Notes: generated from the letters alone by a model not told the origin. 64,000 bases of DNA from Vibrio sp. 10N.261.45.E2 (GCF_002875705.1 NZ_MCZZ01000127.1:62001-126000); one strand, 5' to 3'. Shown: positions 38,432-47,898, counted from the first letter of the stretch. A program made the numbers and translations.

Positions 38432-39946
38432 ATGCCCTTGTCAAAAAGTTTAGTTCGTCAGTCGCATTTCCTAGGTACGAAAATACGTAACCTAAGAAAA
38501 CGTAACCATTTAACGATGGAAGATCTGTCTGCGCGTTGTATTAGAATCAACCCAGAATATGCGCCTTCCGTTTCTTACCTTTCGATGATTGAACGCGGTA
38601 AGCGGGTTCCAAGTATCGATATGCTGGAAGTGATCGCACAGGTCTTTCAGAAGAATCCGACGTGGTTCCTCGACGACGAATCTGAACAACAAGCCATTGC
38701 CCCTGATAAAGGAAATCGTGGAGGGATAAGTGGCATGGCACTCGAGCCGAGCTTCCTTTTCTCCAACGACATCCTGCAAATTGCGATTCCTGAAATGCTT
38801 TCACAAACAGGGATCTCTGGCCGCCAGTTTGCACACCTTTTGATTCGAGCTCACCAAGAAAGCAACCAGAACCACTTCCCTGACCTTGAACGCGCTGCGG
38901 AGGAAGTTGGCTTAAAGCGTCTTAACCTGAGCGTAGAAGACCTTATAGACATCGCTAGAACCCTTGGAATTAACATCCGCTGGGTGACGCGCACGCCGCA
39001 AGACGTAGTCGATGAGCTTGGGATTAATGCAAAGCAACTGGTGACGTCATTCTTTGAGCCTCCCGGTACGATCTTTTTAAACGAGATTCTTAAAGAGTAT
39101 CCAACTCGTCTGAAATACGATCTTTCGGTTTATATCGGCCATTGTATTCTGCACAGTAAAGAAGGCTTGAAGAGCGTGTTGTCGGTCGGCAACAACAACA
39201 CATGGGACGACAACCAGGTATCAGGATCTTCACAGCTCAACTCTCAAGACATTCTTCAAGCATGGCGAGATTTTGAGTCCAGCTTCTTTGCAGGAGCACT
39301 ACTGTGTCCGAAAGTCCCATTCAGGCAACTACTCGACCGCACTGGTTACGAAATCGACGTCCACAAAAGAGCAGGGGTTTCCCCCTCTGTTGCGATGCGT
39401 CGAATGACTGTAGTATCGCCCTACCCTCACTGGCACTACTTTGATGCTTATGGGCCGGGGAAACTCAAGGCGGTATATCGCGGGAACGGGATTCCACTAC
39501 CTTGGGGAAATATGAGAACGGTCGCTGACCCATGTCAACATTGGGCTGTGTTCCGTCGATTATCAGAACCTCGGGCGGGGAGCTCGGCTCAGATCTCCAT
39601 TTTGAATGTGGGCGATGAGCCAAGAATTTACTGTTGTGAATCCATCAATATGACGGATCCTGCGGGTAACAATCGTGTGTTGTGTGCTGGTATAGATTTA
39701 AACCCTGCGATTGATGCTCAAGGCGGTAATTCAAGAGACATTGCAGAGCAACTTAAAGCGTCATGCGTTAACAATGGTGGCTCTGTGGCAATCCCGCGTA
39801 ACATCAAAAAAGATCTCACGACAATAGCCAAGATTCTAAATATAAACTGGATTGAACGTGGGATTGAGACAGAGGCGAGGCTTATCTGCTCTAGAGGTGG
39901 AGAATGTCCACGCCAACCAAGCTGTTATTCGAAGTGTGGTGGATAA
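38432..39946 (+). CDS. XRE-family regulator with DUF3612 domain
   Basis: This protein of about 504 residues has an N-terminal XRE helix-turn-helix (about 10-75: FLGTKIRNLRKRNHLTMEDL, SYLSMIERGKRVPS) and a large C-terminal domain of the Vibrio-type DUF3612 family. The C-terminal tail is cysteine-rich (ICSRGGECPRQPSCYSKCGG: four cysteines), which could bind a metal or Fe-S cluster. Neither the ATG at 38432 nor the GTG at 38417 has a Shine-Dalgarno, so translation may begin on a leaderless message. A qrr gene follows convergently within 31 bp. Confidence 0.85.
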   Translation: MPLSKSLVRQSHFLGTKIRNLRKRNHLTMEDLSARCIRINPEYAPSVSYLSMIERGKRVPSIDMLEVIAQVFQKNPTWFLDDESEQQAIAPDKGNRGGISGMALEPSFLFSNDILQIAIPEMLSQTGISGRQFAHLLIRAHQESNQNHFPDLERAAEEVGLKRLNLSVEDLIDIARTLGINIRWVTRTPQDVVDELGINAKQLVTSFFEPPGTIFLNEILKEYPTRLKYDLSVYIGHCILHSKEGLKSVLSVGNNNTWDDNQVSGSSQLNSQDILQAWRDFESSFFAGALLCPKVPFRQLLDRTGYEIDVHKRAGVSPSVAMRRMTVVSPYPHWHYFDAYGPGKLKAVYRGNGIPLPWGNMRTVADPCQHWAVFRRLSEPRAGSSAQISILNVGDEPRIYCCESINMTDPAGNNRVLCAGIDLNPAIDAQGGNSRDIAEQLKASCVNNGGSVAIPRNIKKDLTTIAKILNINWIERGIETEARLICSRGGECPRQPSCYSKCGG

Positions 39947-39976
39947 AAAAGTAACAATAGAACCTAAAATTCAGGC

Positions 39977-40085
39977 AAAAAAAAACCAACCACAATAAGC
40001 GTGATTGGTCATATATTTTGTGTGAACAAAAAAGGTTCACTAACAACGTCAGTTGGCTAGGTGACCCTCGGCTTAAGAAGGGTCA
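39977..40085 (-). ncRNA. qrr: Second quorum-regulatory small RNA Qrr
   Basis: This RNA of about 109 nt begins TGACCCTTCTTAAGCC and shares 51 identical bases (40034-40084) with the plus-strand qrr, including the whole target-pairing core. The second hairpin GTGAAC/GTTCAC and the Hfq-type ACAAAATATAT follow. The terminator is ACCAATCAC/GTGGTTGGT with a nine-T tail. Promoter and LuxO sites lie upstream on the same strand. It is expected to be redundant or additive with the first qrr. Confidence 0.95.
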
Positions 40086-40095
40086 CCGTTACTAA

Positions 40096-40112
40096 TGCAG
40101 CATACGTGCCAA
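40096..40112 (-). promoter_or_regulatory. Sigma-54 promoter of second qrr
   Basis: On the minus strand TTGGCACGTATGCTGCA has GG-N10-GC spacing. The predicted start at about 40085 is the T of TGACCC. Confidence 0.88.
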
Positions 40113-40165
40113 CTTATAAAGCACCAATTTACTACGCATCTGGACACGTATTGCACGTATATCAT

Positions 40166-40199
40166 GGTTTGTTTTGCAAACTGGAATTGCAAATTGCAA
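40166..40199 (-). promoter_or_regulatory. LuxO-type binding sites of second qrr
   Basis: TTGCAATTTGCAA (minus strand, 40199-40187) is identical to the perfect site of the other qrr. TTGCAAAACAAAC (40178-40166) is a partial second copy at matching spacing. Confidence 0.82.
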
Positions 40200-40342
40200 A
40201 CAACAACAAAAACGCTAGTGATTATGTTGTTATTAATGAATCATTAAAGATTCATTACCCTCCCCCAAAATGCGATATTTCTCATAAATTCAATCACTTT
40301 AGACAGCAATAAATCTCTCCTGAAATACAAATCAACGCCCAT

Positions 40343-40376
40343 AAAAAAACGCGAACATTGAGATTCAATATTCGCG
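40343..40376 (-). terminator. Terminator of rhlE
   Basis: On the minus strand CGCGAATATTGA pairs with TCAATGTTCGCG (one mismatch), then TTTTTTTATGG. It lies about 107 bp past the rhlE stop. Confidence 0.82.
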
Positions 40377-40482
40377 CTTATTTGAGTTAGATAGTAGAAA
40401 GCCACTAATCAGCGAGAACTCTTCTAAAAGCAATTCTCGTTCTTGGGTCTCTATCAGCTACTTAAGGGCTACCTAAGTGACT

Positions 40483-42129
40483 CTACTTCTGAGGAGCTGG
40501 CTTAGAGCGGCTTCTAGATGGTTTGTTCGAAGGCTTGCTACCTGCTGGCTTATTCGATGACTTACCCGGACCGTAACTACCGCCGTATCCCGATTTTTTA
40601 GGCTTGCCTGCAGGTTTACCCGCATTGTTTGGCTTACCCGTACCGTTAGATTTACCGGCACCGCTTGGTTTGCTCAGAGTGTTCTGAGAACCCGCGTTAT
40701 TTGCAGCTGGTTTATTGCCAGCATTACCACGTTTAAAGTTGCTGCCGTTGTTTCTTACTGATTTATCTTCACCTGCCGCGGCTGAATTGTTTTCTGCCGG
40801 TTTCTTACCAGATGTTGGCTTACGCTTTGGCGCAGATCCATTACCTGCTACATGACGTTTGTTCTTACCTGTCGGCTTATGACCACGAGCGTTATCACTT
40901 GAACGCTGACCATCAGCATGCTCGCGTGGTTGTTTTGCTTTCTTCGGCTTTTTAGGCTTAATTGGGCGCGTATCCAAGCGAGACTCTGGTAACTTGTTTA
41001 CTGGAGAGAAACCTTCCAGTTCGCGACGCTCTAACACTTGTTGGATAAGGCGTTCAATACCGAACAACTCACCCACTTCATCAGCACAAACCAATGAAAT
41101 CGCTTTACCTACTTCACCAGCACGGCCAGTACGACCAATACGGTGTACATAGTCTTCTGATACATGTGGAAGATCGAAGTTAACGACTTGAGGCAGTTGA
41201 GGGATATCGATACCACGAGCAGCGATATCAGTCGCTACAAGTACTCGTACCTTACCTGTTTTAAAGTTCTCTAAGGCTTTAGTACGCGCACCTTGGCTCT
41301 TGTTACCATGAATCGGCGCAGCAGTGATGTTTTGCTCTTCAAGGAAGCGAGCAAGCTTGTTTGCACCGTGTTTTGTTTTGCTGAACACCAACACTTGTCG
41401 CCAATCGTTATCTTTGATTAGCTTCGCTAGCATTGCGCTCTTTTTCTTTTTGTCTACTGGGTAGATGCTCTGCTCAACCGTTTTTGCCGTCGAGTTTGCA
41501 GGGCTTACTGAAATCTCAACAGGGTTGTTCACCAAGCCTTTCGCTAAGCTGCGGATATCATCAGAGAATGTCGCTGAGAACAGTAAGTTCTGACGTTTCT
41601 TAGGTAGGAAAGCCAAGATCTTGCGGATATCGCGGATGAAACCCATGTCTAACATGCGGTCCGCTTCATCTAGCACTAGGATCTCTAGTTGGTCAAAACG
41701 CACTGCATTTTGGTTGTATAGATCAAGTAGACGACCAGGTGTTGCCACCAACACGTCACTACCTTTACGCAGTTTTTGCATCTGAGGGTTAATCTTTACG
41801 CCACCAAACACTACCGTAGAAGTCAGCGGTAAGTTAATACCGTATTTCACTACGCTACCATTCACTTGCGCTGCAAGCTCACGAGTTGGCGTTAGCACTA
41901 GCGCACGAACTTGATTCTGACGTACGCGAGGGCCTTTCGATAGTATTTCAAGAATAGGTAGCGTGAAGCCTGCAGTTTTACCTGTACCTGTTTGAGCAGC
42001 GGCCATAACATCTTTGCCCGTTAGGACAGCTGGCACGGCTTTCTCTTGAATTGGTGATGGCTTATCGTAACCTTGTGCTTCAATAGCTTTAAGGATCGGT
42101 TCAGAAAGGCCAAGGGAGGTAAAACTCAT
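40483..42129 (-). CDS. rhlE: DEAD-box RNA helicase RhlE
   Basis: This 548-residue ATP-dependent RNA helicase has the Q motif (SPIQEKA), Walker [10 protein letters not shown] at 44-52, DEAD at 154-157, SATFSDD, ARGIDIP and [10 protein letters not shown]. From about residue 385 the tail is a long low-complexity basic region rich in K, N, G, S and P ([26 protein letters not shown]), likely disordered and RNA-binding. RhlE helicases assist ribosome assembly and cold growth. It is monocistronic. Confidence 0.95.
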   Translation of the reverse strand: MSFTSLGLSEPILKAIEAQGYDKPSPIQEKAVPAVLTGKDVMAAAQTGTGKTAGFTLPILEILSKGPRVRQNQVRALVLTPTRELAAQVNGSVVKYGINLPLTSTVVFGGVKINPQMQKLRKGSDVLVATPGRLLDLYNQNAVRFDQLEILVLDEADRMLDMGFIRDIRKILAFLPKKRQNLLFSATFSDDIRSLAKGLVNNPVEISVSPANSTAKTVEQSIYPVDKKKKSAMLAKLIKDNDWRQVLVFSKTKHGANKLARFLEEQNITAAPIHGNKSQGARTKALENFKTGKVRVLVATDIAARGIDIPQLPQVVNFDLPHVSEDYVHRIGRTGRAGEVGKAISLVCADEVGELFGIERLIQQVLERRELEGFSPVNKLPESRLDTRPIKPKKPKKAKQPREHADGQRSSDNARGHKPTGKNKRHVAGNGSAPKRKPTSGKKPAENNSAAAGEDKSVRNNGSNFKRGNAGNKPAANNAGSQNTLSKPSGAGKSNGTGKPNNAGKPAGKPKKSGYGGSYGPGKSSNKPAGSKPSNKPSRSRSKPAPQK

Positions 42130-42292
42130 AGATTATTTTCTCAGTTGAATAACATTTAGTATGAGCAACACGATAAAAAGTGCGTTGCTTCAGCTTTTGT
42201 TCATCAAATACATTGATACGGAGCAAAGCGCGGTATTCTGAGGCTTTTCCCCACATTCAGCAACTAAATTCTAATCGCAACTCAAATTCAAC

Positions 42293-43648
42293 CTAGATAA
42301 CTTGTCGCTTCTGTTCGTACATTTTTTCATCAGCGGCTTTCAAGAGCGCATCGACATCATTGTAGTTGTTATTATGAATAACCCAACCAACACTAATTCG
42401 AAGATAAATTGAGTGCGCTTCGTAAACAACCGGTGCCGCGCATATCGCCTTCCGTAGTTTAGTGACGATCGAAGAGACATGTTGATCATCGATGATGCGT
42501 GGCAATAAAACTAAGAACTCATCACCGCCTATCCTTGCGACGATATCTGTAACCCGTAACTCACTGCGAATACGATTAGCACACTCGATCAGCACCTGAT
42601 CGCCAGCCGCATGACCATAAGTGTCGTTGATAGCTTTAAATCCATCGAGGTCGATATTGACAACAGCAAAGGTTCTTGGCTTCTGTTTTTGAGTGGTTTT
42701 AAAGGCTTGCTTGAGGCTATACATGAAGTATCGGCGATTTGGTAGCATCGTTAGCTCGTCATGCATAGAGCGGCTATCTGCAATACGGTACAAGCGGTAA
42801 ATAGTAAAGAAAGCAAACGCCAGAACTAACATGATAGAGTAGCTCACCAGTCTTACCGCTTGAATTCGATACCAAGGCTCATCCATCAATACATGTTTGT
42901 TACCAGAAAGAGCAAGGTACCACCCCCCATATGGGAAACTCACCTGTTCGGTGGCAAACGCATTATCGAACACATCCTGAGTACCATAAAAGACAGCGCC
43001 ATTTTTACCTGAGCTGTTTTTACCCCGTATCGCGAGTTGATACTTGTTCTCGATCTTGCCGATTCCAACATCTTCAAACAGCTCGTCTAAACCTATAACA
43101 GCGCTGGATACACCCCAGTAATCTTGATTGAAAGGCGGATCTCGGAAGATCGGAGTACGCGTAATAAGGGCTTGCCCTCCCTGAAACAGCTCGAAGGGAC
43201 CTGCAATAAACGTATTACCAAGGTTACGGGCTATCTCTACAGACTCCCACTGATTTGGGTGATCGCGATAATTAATACCGAGCACCTGTTCATTTCCTTC
43301 CAGGGGGTAAACAAAATTTAGAATGTCGTCTTTGGCGAGTCCGATTAGCCGAATATGAAAGCCATCTTGAATGATATTCTCAGCAATCTTGTCCCAGTTT
43401 TTCACCTCACCATCAGGGTTAATGGTCACTAAAGTCGAGAAATTATTGAGGATATACATATCTGACACGATCGCGGCTTCAATCCGAGAACGGATAATGG
43501 ATAGTTGTTTTTTTGCCTCTGAATACGATTCGTTTTTAAGAAAAGTTAATTGCTTGGCGTGAAAGAACTCTACTGCGCTTACTATCGCAAGGAAAAAAAG
43601 AAAAAATACTACTCTGGCAGACCACTGCTTGCTTGAACCACTTGGCAT
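42293..43648 (-). CDS. Membrane diguanylate cyclase with CHASE sensor domain
   Basis: This 451-residue protein has TM1 (about 11-29), a periplasmic CHASE-type sensor (30-262, containing LNFVYPLEGNEQVLGINYRD), TM2 (about 264-286) and a GGDEF domain. The active-site GGDEF is at 374-378, with the RxxD inhibitory site (R365-VT-D368) five residues before it, so c-di-GMP product inhibition is likely. The ligand is unknown. It is transcribed alone. Confidence 0.92.
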   Translation of the reverse strand: MPSGSSKQWSARVVFFLFFLAIVSAVEFFHAKQLTFLKNESYSEAKKQLSIIRSRIEAAIVSDMYILNNFSTLVTINPDGEVKNWDKIAENIIQDGFHIRLIGLAKDDILNFVYPLEGNEQVLGINYRDHPNQWESVEIARNLGNTFIAGPFELFQGGQALITRTPIFRDPPFNQDYWGVSSAVIGLDELFEDVGIGKIENKYQLAIRGKNSSGKNGAVFYGTQDVFDNAFATEQVSFPYGGWYLALSGNKHVLMDEPWYRIQAVRLVSYSIMLVLAFAFFTIYRLYRIADSRSMHDELTMLPNRRYFMYSLKQAFKTTQKQKPRTFAVVNIDLDGFKAINDTYGHAAGDQVLIECANRIRSELRVTDIVARIGGDEFLVLLPRIIDDQHVSSIVTKLRKAICAAPVVYEAHSIYLRISVGWVIHNNNYNDVDALLKAADEKMYEQKRQVI

Positions 43649-43933
43649 CTACGAACCTCAAACACTTTTGTTCTATATACTGCCTTAAATCGGCTCATTT
43701 CTGGCTAATTCTTCCAGTATGCCGACAAGTAGTTAAAAATCCATACTTTGCGTTGGGTCTAATTCCATTATTGAGCGATTCATCACTTCACAATGCGTTA
43801 AATACATTGATTATTAAATCAAAAAACCTTAATGAACCTTATAAAGCTTACATTGTATTGACCCAAACCTTACATTAAATGATTCATCAGTGTTATTTTA
43901 CATAGATTAATAATCAGCTTGGTATCTCACAAC

Positions 43934-45082
43934 ATGAAGTTAAAAACTATCACACTGTGTACATTGCTATCTGCCTCGGTTGCCGTTGGCGTTCATGCAC
44001 AAGAAAGCCCTCAAGTGCCAACCACAACAAGTGTTCAACCCCAAGCTGATTCGCTCAACTCTCAAAAACAATCTTTCAAGCAATCTGCAGACCTAATTCG
44101 CACCACCTACGAAAGCCAGCTTTACACCCTGCCTGCATTCAAAAAAGGTCACTACGGGCTGCGTATGTATCGACAAACATTAGACGATAAATATTCGGCT
44201 GCGGTGTGGAGCGACATGGCACGGGTGGCAAGCAAGCTCAGCGCATTGTCGAATGACGTTCATACTATGGAACAAATCGTACTCTACTCAGAGAAGCGTG
44301 TTGCATCTTATATTGGCGATAATGATGAGCGCAGCGTTCGACGCTACAACATCACTAAGCACATGCCTGAGTACCTCTACCTTGGAGTCGACCTTCTAGG
44401 CTCTATGGCTCGTGCCAACGAGTACGGTTTAGAACACAAAAACGATGCCAAGCTGCGCGAGATCATTCGCCGCTATGACTTCTCACGATACGTCACCAAT
44501 GAAGACATGGTGAAGGCGTGGGCGGCTCAATTGGCTAATCAAGTTTACTGGTTGCGCCAACTGGGTGAACAGGATGTCGTGGATGAATTTGTCGATACCT
44601 TCAAAAAAGCGTACCCAGATTCGCAAGACAGAAAGCTTTCAAGCCAGCAATACGGCAATAAAATCTATGGCATGACACATGTGATCTTTGGTGATTCAGA
44701 ATATTACCAACATCAAGTAAGCGAACAAGATCATCAATGGATCTACGATTACTTCAGAGAAAACATCGATACGATTCTACTGCGAGCTAAAGAAGATGTG
44801 ATTGCTGAGGTTGGATTAACCTTCTTATTAGCTGGTTTAGAAAATGATCCCGTTGTAGAGAAAACTCGACTCGCAATTCAAGCTTCTATCGACGAGAAGC
44901 AAGGCATGATCCCTTCAATTACTGGTGATTTTGACCTTGAGTACGGTGAGCACCGCAACGTATTAGCAATCATGCTTCTCGATTGGCAACAAGTGAATGA
45001 AGCACCAACTTATGAAGGCAACCCTAAAGTGTTTACTAACATTCCTTATGGACTCATTAAAAACCAACCGCAGAAGAACTAA
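43934..45082 (+). CDS. DUF3541 periplasmic protein
   Basis: This 382-residue protein starts at MKLKTITLCTLLSASVAVG with a signal peptide ending near VHAQ. It matches the Vibrio DUF3541 family (helical repeats: LPAFKKGHYGLRMYRQTLDD, YNITKHMPEYLYLGVDLLGS, YGNKIYGMTHVIFGDSEYYQ, FDLEYGEHRNVLAIMLLDW). The fold looks like an alpha/alpha toroid, but no reaction is known. The ribosome-binding site is weak. A terminator follows. Confidence 0.85.
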   Translation: MKLKTITLCTLLSASVAVGVHAQESPQVPTTTSVQPQADSLNSQKQSFKQSADLIRTTYESQLYTLPAFKKGHYGLRMYRQTLDDKYSAAVWSDMARVASKLSALSNDVHTMEQIVLYSEKRVASYIGDNDERSVRRYNITKHMPEYLYLGVDLLGSMARANEYGLEHKNDAKLREIIRRYDFSRYVTNEDMVKAWAAQLANQVYWLRQLGEQDVVDEFVDTFKKAYPDSQDRKLSSQQYGNKIYGMTHVIFGDSEYYQHQVSEQDHQWIYDYFRENIDTILLRAKEDVIAEVGLTFLLAGLENDPVVEKTRLAIQASIDEKQGMIPSITGDFDLEYGEHRNVLAIMLLDWQQVNEAPTYEGNPKVFTNIPYGLIKNQPQKN

Positions 45083-45114
45083 CATCGATACCTAAATTGG
45101 TCTTAGAACCCAAA

Positions 45115-45148
45115 AAGCCGCATACCTTTCGAGGGCTGCGGCTTTTTT
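45115..45148 (+). terminator. Terminator after DUF3541 gene
   Basis: AAGCCGCA / TGCGGCTT with a 14-nt loop, then TTTTTG. Preceding A-runs also allow use from the other strand. Confidence 0.88.
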
Positions 45149-45185
45149 GATTCTTACGACACCATAACTTAGCTCTGGGTCTAAC

Positions 45186-45797
45186 TCAGTGTGCGACTTT
45201 GTTCATCACTATTGTAAAATCCCCTTCTGCGTAACCTTCTATTAAAGAGACATCCTCACAAAGCGTTTTACAGAAGCGATACACGCCCTGCGGGTGATAA
45301 CTCATCAAGGTATTGCGCGAGGGATATTGGTTTGAGTTGAGAAGGTTAAAAATTACGGTTTGATTCGCCAATTCATACATGCGAGTAATCATGCTCGTCA
45401 GATAATCAGAATCACGAGAGATGTAGTTCAGTGAACCGCTAACGATGACAATATCATGCGCTTCAAGGTTCACTTTGCTCATATCACCCGACAAAAACAG
45501 GCAACGATCTTCGGTGTAGTTCTGCTTTGCCTTCTTAAGGAAATCTGAGTGCTGATCGACACCTGTGTAGGATTTGAGGCGATAGATGCTGTCGAGCAGT
45601 TCAAACAACTCTCCATAGCCACACCCCAGATCCAAAACACTCTTCTTCTCAAAATCAGTCGACCGTGCAATGACTTCGAAGCGGCACAATTGGCTCTCTT
45701 CGTTGGTCCAGCCTAAAGACTTTGCCTTATCCCCTTGCCAACGATTGGTTTGCTTTCGGTGATACAGATACACCTTAAAACGATCACTCCAATGCAT
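45186..45797 (-). CDS. Class I SAM-dependent methyltransferase
   Basis: This 203-residue cytoplasmic enzyme has motif I as VLDLGCGYGELF and motif II region YTGVDQHSDFL; motif III/IV is DIVIVSGSLNYI. The N-terminal HRKQTNRWQGDKAKSLGW and the DY/SGSLNY pattern resemble small uncharacterised methyltransferases; the acceptor is unknown. It lies 30 bp downstream of a small membrane-protein gene, so the two may be cotranscribed. Confidence 0.85.
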   Translation of the reverse strand: MHWSDRFKVYLYHRKQTNRWQGDKAKSLGWTNEESQLCRFEVIARSTDFEKKSVLDLGCGYGELFELLDSIYRLKSYTGVDQHSDFLKKAKQNYTEDRCLFLSGDMSKVNLEAHDIVIVSGSLNYISRDSDYLTSMITRMYELANQTVIFNLLNSNQYPSRNTLMSYHPQGVYRFCKTLCEDVSLIEGYAEGDFTIVMNKVAH

Positions 45798-45827
45798 TAC
45801 ATATTACTCACCACATCGTCTAATTGG

Positions 45828-46097
45828 CTATGCTTTAGAGTCATTAGAAAATAGGCCACCAATCTTGTAGCCGATCGCATAACAAACCACAGCAATAGTC
45901 ACAAATACCAAGGCCGAGAATAAGTGCGCCACAGGTGCCGCTACACCAGTACCCCAAACAACGCTAAACACCAAACCAAGATAAGCCTCTTTTGGCCACT
46001 GGTAGATAGGAAACTGAGCGCCTCCAGCAATTAGATAAACCATCGCAAACAAGCCAATGAAGGTAACAATAAGACCGATGAGAACGCGCATGTTCAT
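45828..46097 (-). CDS. Small three-helix membrane protein
   Basis: This 89-residue protein starts at MNMRVLIGL (AAGGG 7 nt before the ATG at 46097); an upstream ATG at 46133 is weaker. Three hydrophobic helices (about 4-24, 37-55 and 59-80) are visible, with AGGAQFPIYQWPKEAYLG between the first two. No family recognised. Four degenerate 20-bp tandem repeats lie just upstream at 46147-46226. Confidence 0.65.
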   Translation of the reverse strand: MNMRVLIGLIVTFIGLFAMVYLIAGGAQFPIYQWPKEAYLGLVFSVVWGTGVAAPVAHLFSALVFVTIAVVCYAIGYKIGGLFSNDSKA

Positions 46098-46146
46098 GGA
46101 GAGACCCTTGATTAAATTGAGCTTGGTTGCCATTGTTTTTAACCAG

Positions 46147-46226
46147 AACCGGATGTTCTTAGTCGAAACCGAGTATTCTTAATCGATACAGAATGGTATT
46201 AATCGCAACCTGATGATATTCAAGTA
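46147..46226. repeat. Four degenerate 20-bp tandem repeats
   Basis: Four exactly 20-bp units (46147, 46167, 46187, 46207) follow the pattern AACCNGANNTTCTTAATCGA. They diverge from each other but keep phase, and sit directly upstream of the small membrane protein gene. Confidence 0.7.
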
Positions 46227-46334
46227 TATCGGATAAAAGGCATGGGCTCTATTACCCTTCCGAGTGAGCCTTTGCTCACTAAATACATATAGCAACCGAC
46301 AACCAAAATCGGATTTCGCCTGATTAACAGGCAC

Positions 46335-46383
46335 AAAAAAGCGGACACCCTTCTCACGTTGAAACCGTAAGCAAAGTGTCCGC
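46335..46383 (-). terminator. Terminator of nupC
   Basis: GCGGACAC / GTGTCCGC with further CTTACG/CGTGAG pairing inside; on the minus strand it is followed by TTTTTTGTG. Confidence 0.85.
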
Positions 46384-46399
46384 ATTTACTGAATCTAGC

Positions 46400-47608
46400 T
46401 TAAAGCAGGATGAAGATACCCGCTAAACATGCACTCATTAGGTTTGCTAGCGTACCAGCAGCTACCGCTTTCAAACCTAAGTTCGCCACTTCAGCACGGC
46501 GCTCTGGAGCCATAACACCGATTGAACCTAACTGAATCGCGATAGAACCAATGTTAGCAAAACCACATAGAGCAAAAGTCACGATGACTTGACTGTGCTC
46601 AGATAGCAGCGCTTTGTTCTCAACGAAGTCGATGAAAGCAACAAATTCGTTCATAACGATCTTCTGACCGATGTAAGAACCCGCCATAAGCACTTCATCA
46701 CTCGGAATACCAATCAACCACGCTAGAGGCGAGAACAAGTAACCGAAGATAGCTTGCAACGTAATGCCCGCAAAACCGAACGTTTCACCTAGGGTTTCTA
46801 GGCCAGTGTTGACCATCGCAATCACACTCACGAAGGCAATCAACATAGTACCGACAGCCACTGCGACTTTCATACCGTTCATTGCGCCACTTGCCAATGC
46901 ATCAATCACATTGCTTTGGTCAGCTTTATCTAGTTCAATATGGTCGTAGTCACTTGGTGTGCTGCGCTCAGGAACAATGATCTTCGCCATTAATAGACTA
47001 CCTGGAGCCGCCATAAAGCTTGCTGCGATAAGGTACTTAAGCTCAACACCAAGGCCAGCATAACCACCAAGTACACTGCCCGCTACCGACGCCATACCAC
47101 CAGCCATTACAGCAAACAGTTCAGAACGAGTCATAGACTTTAAAAAAGGACGAATAAGAAGAGGAGACTCACCCTGAGAAAGGAAGATGTTACCTGTTGC
47201 AACCAGAGACTCCGCTTTACTTGTACCCAGCAGTTTTTGCACTGCTCCGCCCAAGATTTGAATCACTTTCTGCATGATGCCCAAGTAATAAAGCGCAGAA
47301 ATCAAAGCACTGAAGAAGATAATGATTGGAAGTACGCGAACCGCGAAAATGAAGCCTTCAGTAGCAAGGTCACCGAAAAGAAATGCGATACCAACGTCTG
47401 CAAAACCAAGCAGGCTAGAAACACCATTGCTTAGACTTGTTAGCGCCAATTGTCCCCATGGGAAATACAACACCAAGGCCGCAAAGCCAATTTGAAGTAA
47501 TAGTGCACGAGAGACCGTTTTCCAGTTAATTGAAGAACGACTTTCAGATAGTAGGTACGCGCAAGCAATCAGTGCAAGAACACCGACAAAACCAAATAGA
47601 ATATTCAT
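46400..47608 (-). CDS. nupC: Concentrative nucleoside transporter NupC
   Basis: This 402-residue CNT-family nucleoside symporter has N-terminal helices (MNILFGFVGVLALIACAYLL), a nucleoside-pore signature GQGESPLL-type (FLSQGESPLLIRPF), MTRSELFAVMAGGMASVAGS and the C-terminal FALCGFANIGSIAIQLG. CNT proteins take up purine and/or pyrimidine nucleosides with H+ or Na+. AGGA lies 8 nt before the ATG. A long leader upstream holds a small ORF, a structured element and a PurR-like box. Confidence 0.93.
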   Translation of the reverse strand: MNILFGFVGVLALIACAYLLSESRSSINWKTVSRALLLQIGFAALVLYFPWGQLALTSLSNGVSSLLGFADVGIAFLFGDLATEGFIFAVRVLPIIIFFSALISALYYLGIMQKVIQILGGAVQKLLGTSKAESLVATGNIFLSQGESPLLIRPFLKSMTRSELFAVMAGGMASVAGSVLGGYAGLGVELKYLIAASFMAAPGSLLMAKIIVPERSTPSDYDHIELDKADQSNVIDALASGAMNGMKVAVAVGTMLIAFVSVIAMVNTGLETLGETFGFAGITLQAIFGYLFSPLAWLIGIPSDEVLMAGSYIGQKIVMNEFVAFIDFVENKALLSEHSQVIVTFALCGFANIGSIAIQLGSIGVMAPERRAEVANLGLKAVAAGTLANLMSACLAGIFILL

Positions 47609-47626
47609 AATGTGTCCTAATAATCC

Positions 47627-47746
47627 TTAAAGAGTGAACATGAGCCAAGCAAATGACATCAAAGGAACAGGACAAAGAACCGCAAGCAAAACGCTACGCG
47701 ATGAAGGGGCTAACAACGTTAGCGACTGTAACAACGAGTTGTTCAT
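47627..47746 (-). CDS. 39-residue leader ORF upstream of nupC
   Basis: On the minus strand an ATG at 47746 follows AAGGTGA at about 7-nt spacing and opens 39 codons, ending TAA 18 bp before nupC. The peptide starts MNNSLLQSLTLLAPSSRS and is hydrophobic (VLLAVLCPVPLMSFAWLM), so it may be a small membrane peptide or a regulatory uORF. The stop is just before the nupC ribosome-binding site, which favours translational coupling. No family recognised. Confidence 0.45.
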   Translation of the reverse strand: MNNSLLQSLTLLAPSSRSVLLAVLCPVPLMSFAWLMFTL

Positions 47747-47760
47747 GTAAAAATCACCTT

Positions 47761-47853
47761 ATACAAGCAGTGGAACGTAGCTGGTCCGGTCCGTGGGGTC
47801 ATTCACATATCCATGTGACGGCTTGTATTGGCTAAGCACCGGCTTAAAACCGG
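47761..47853 (-). promoter_or_regulatory. Structured leader element upstream of nupC (riboswitch-like candidate)
   Basis: On the minus strand, a CCGG/CCGG hairpin (47839-47853) is followed by a closing helix ATACAAGC (47828-47821) with GCTTGTAT (47768-47761), perfect over 8 bp. Inside it, TCACAT/ATGTGA closes a GGAT loop, and GGACCGGACCAGC follows. The whole lies just before the leader ORF's ribosome-binding site. I do not recognise a known riboswitch class. Confidence 0.5.
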
Positions 47854-47898
47854 AAGAGAAGTATAAACAGTTAAGTGAGACTTTCATCACATTTTTTA

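Noticed and set aside
32454..40085. Inverted qrr cores as insertion-sequence or transposon ends
   Set aside because: There is no transposase and no target duplication; both copies are complete sRNA genes with own promoters and terminators.
40061..40312. 83-codon plus-strand frame
   Set aside because: It lies antisense over the second qrr gene, its promoter and LuxO sites and is not a protein gene.
47653..47835. 60-codon plus-strand frame
   Set aside because: It is antisense to the nupC leader and the small ORF; no ribosome-binding site.
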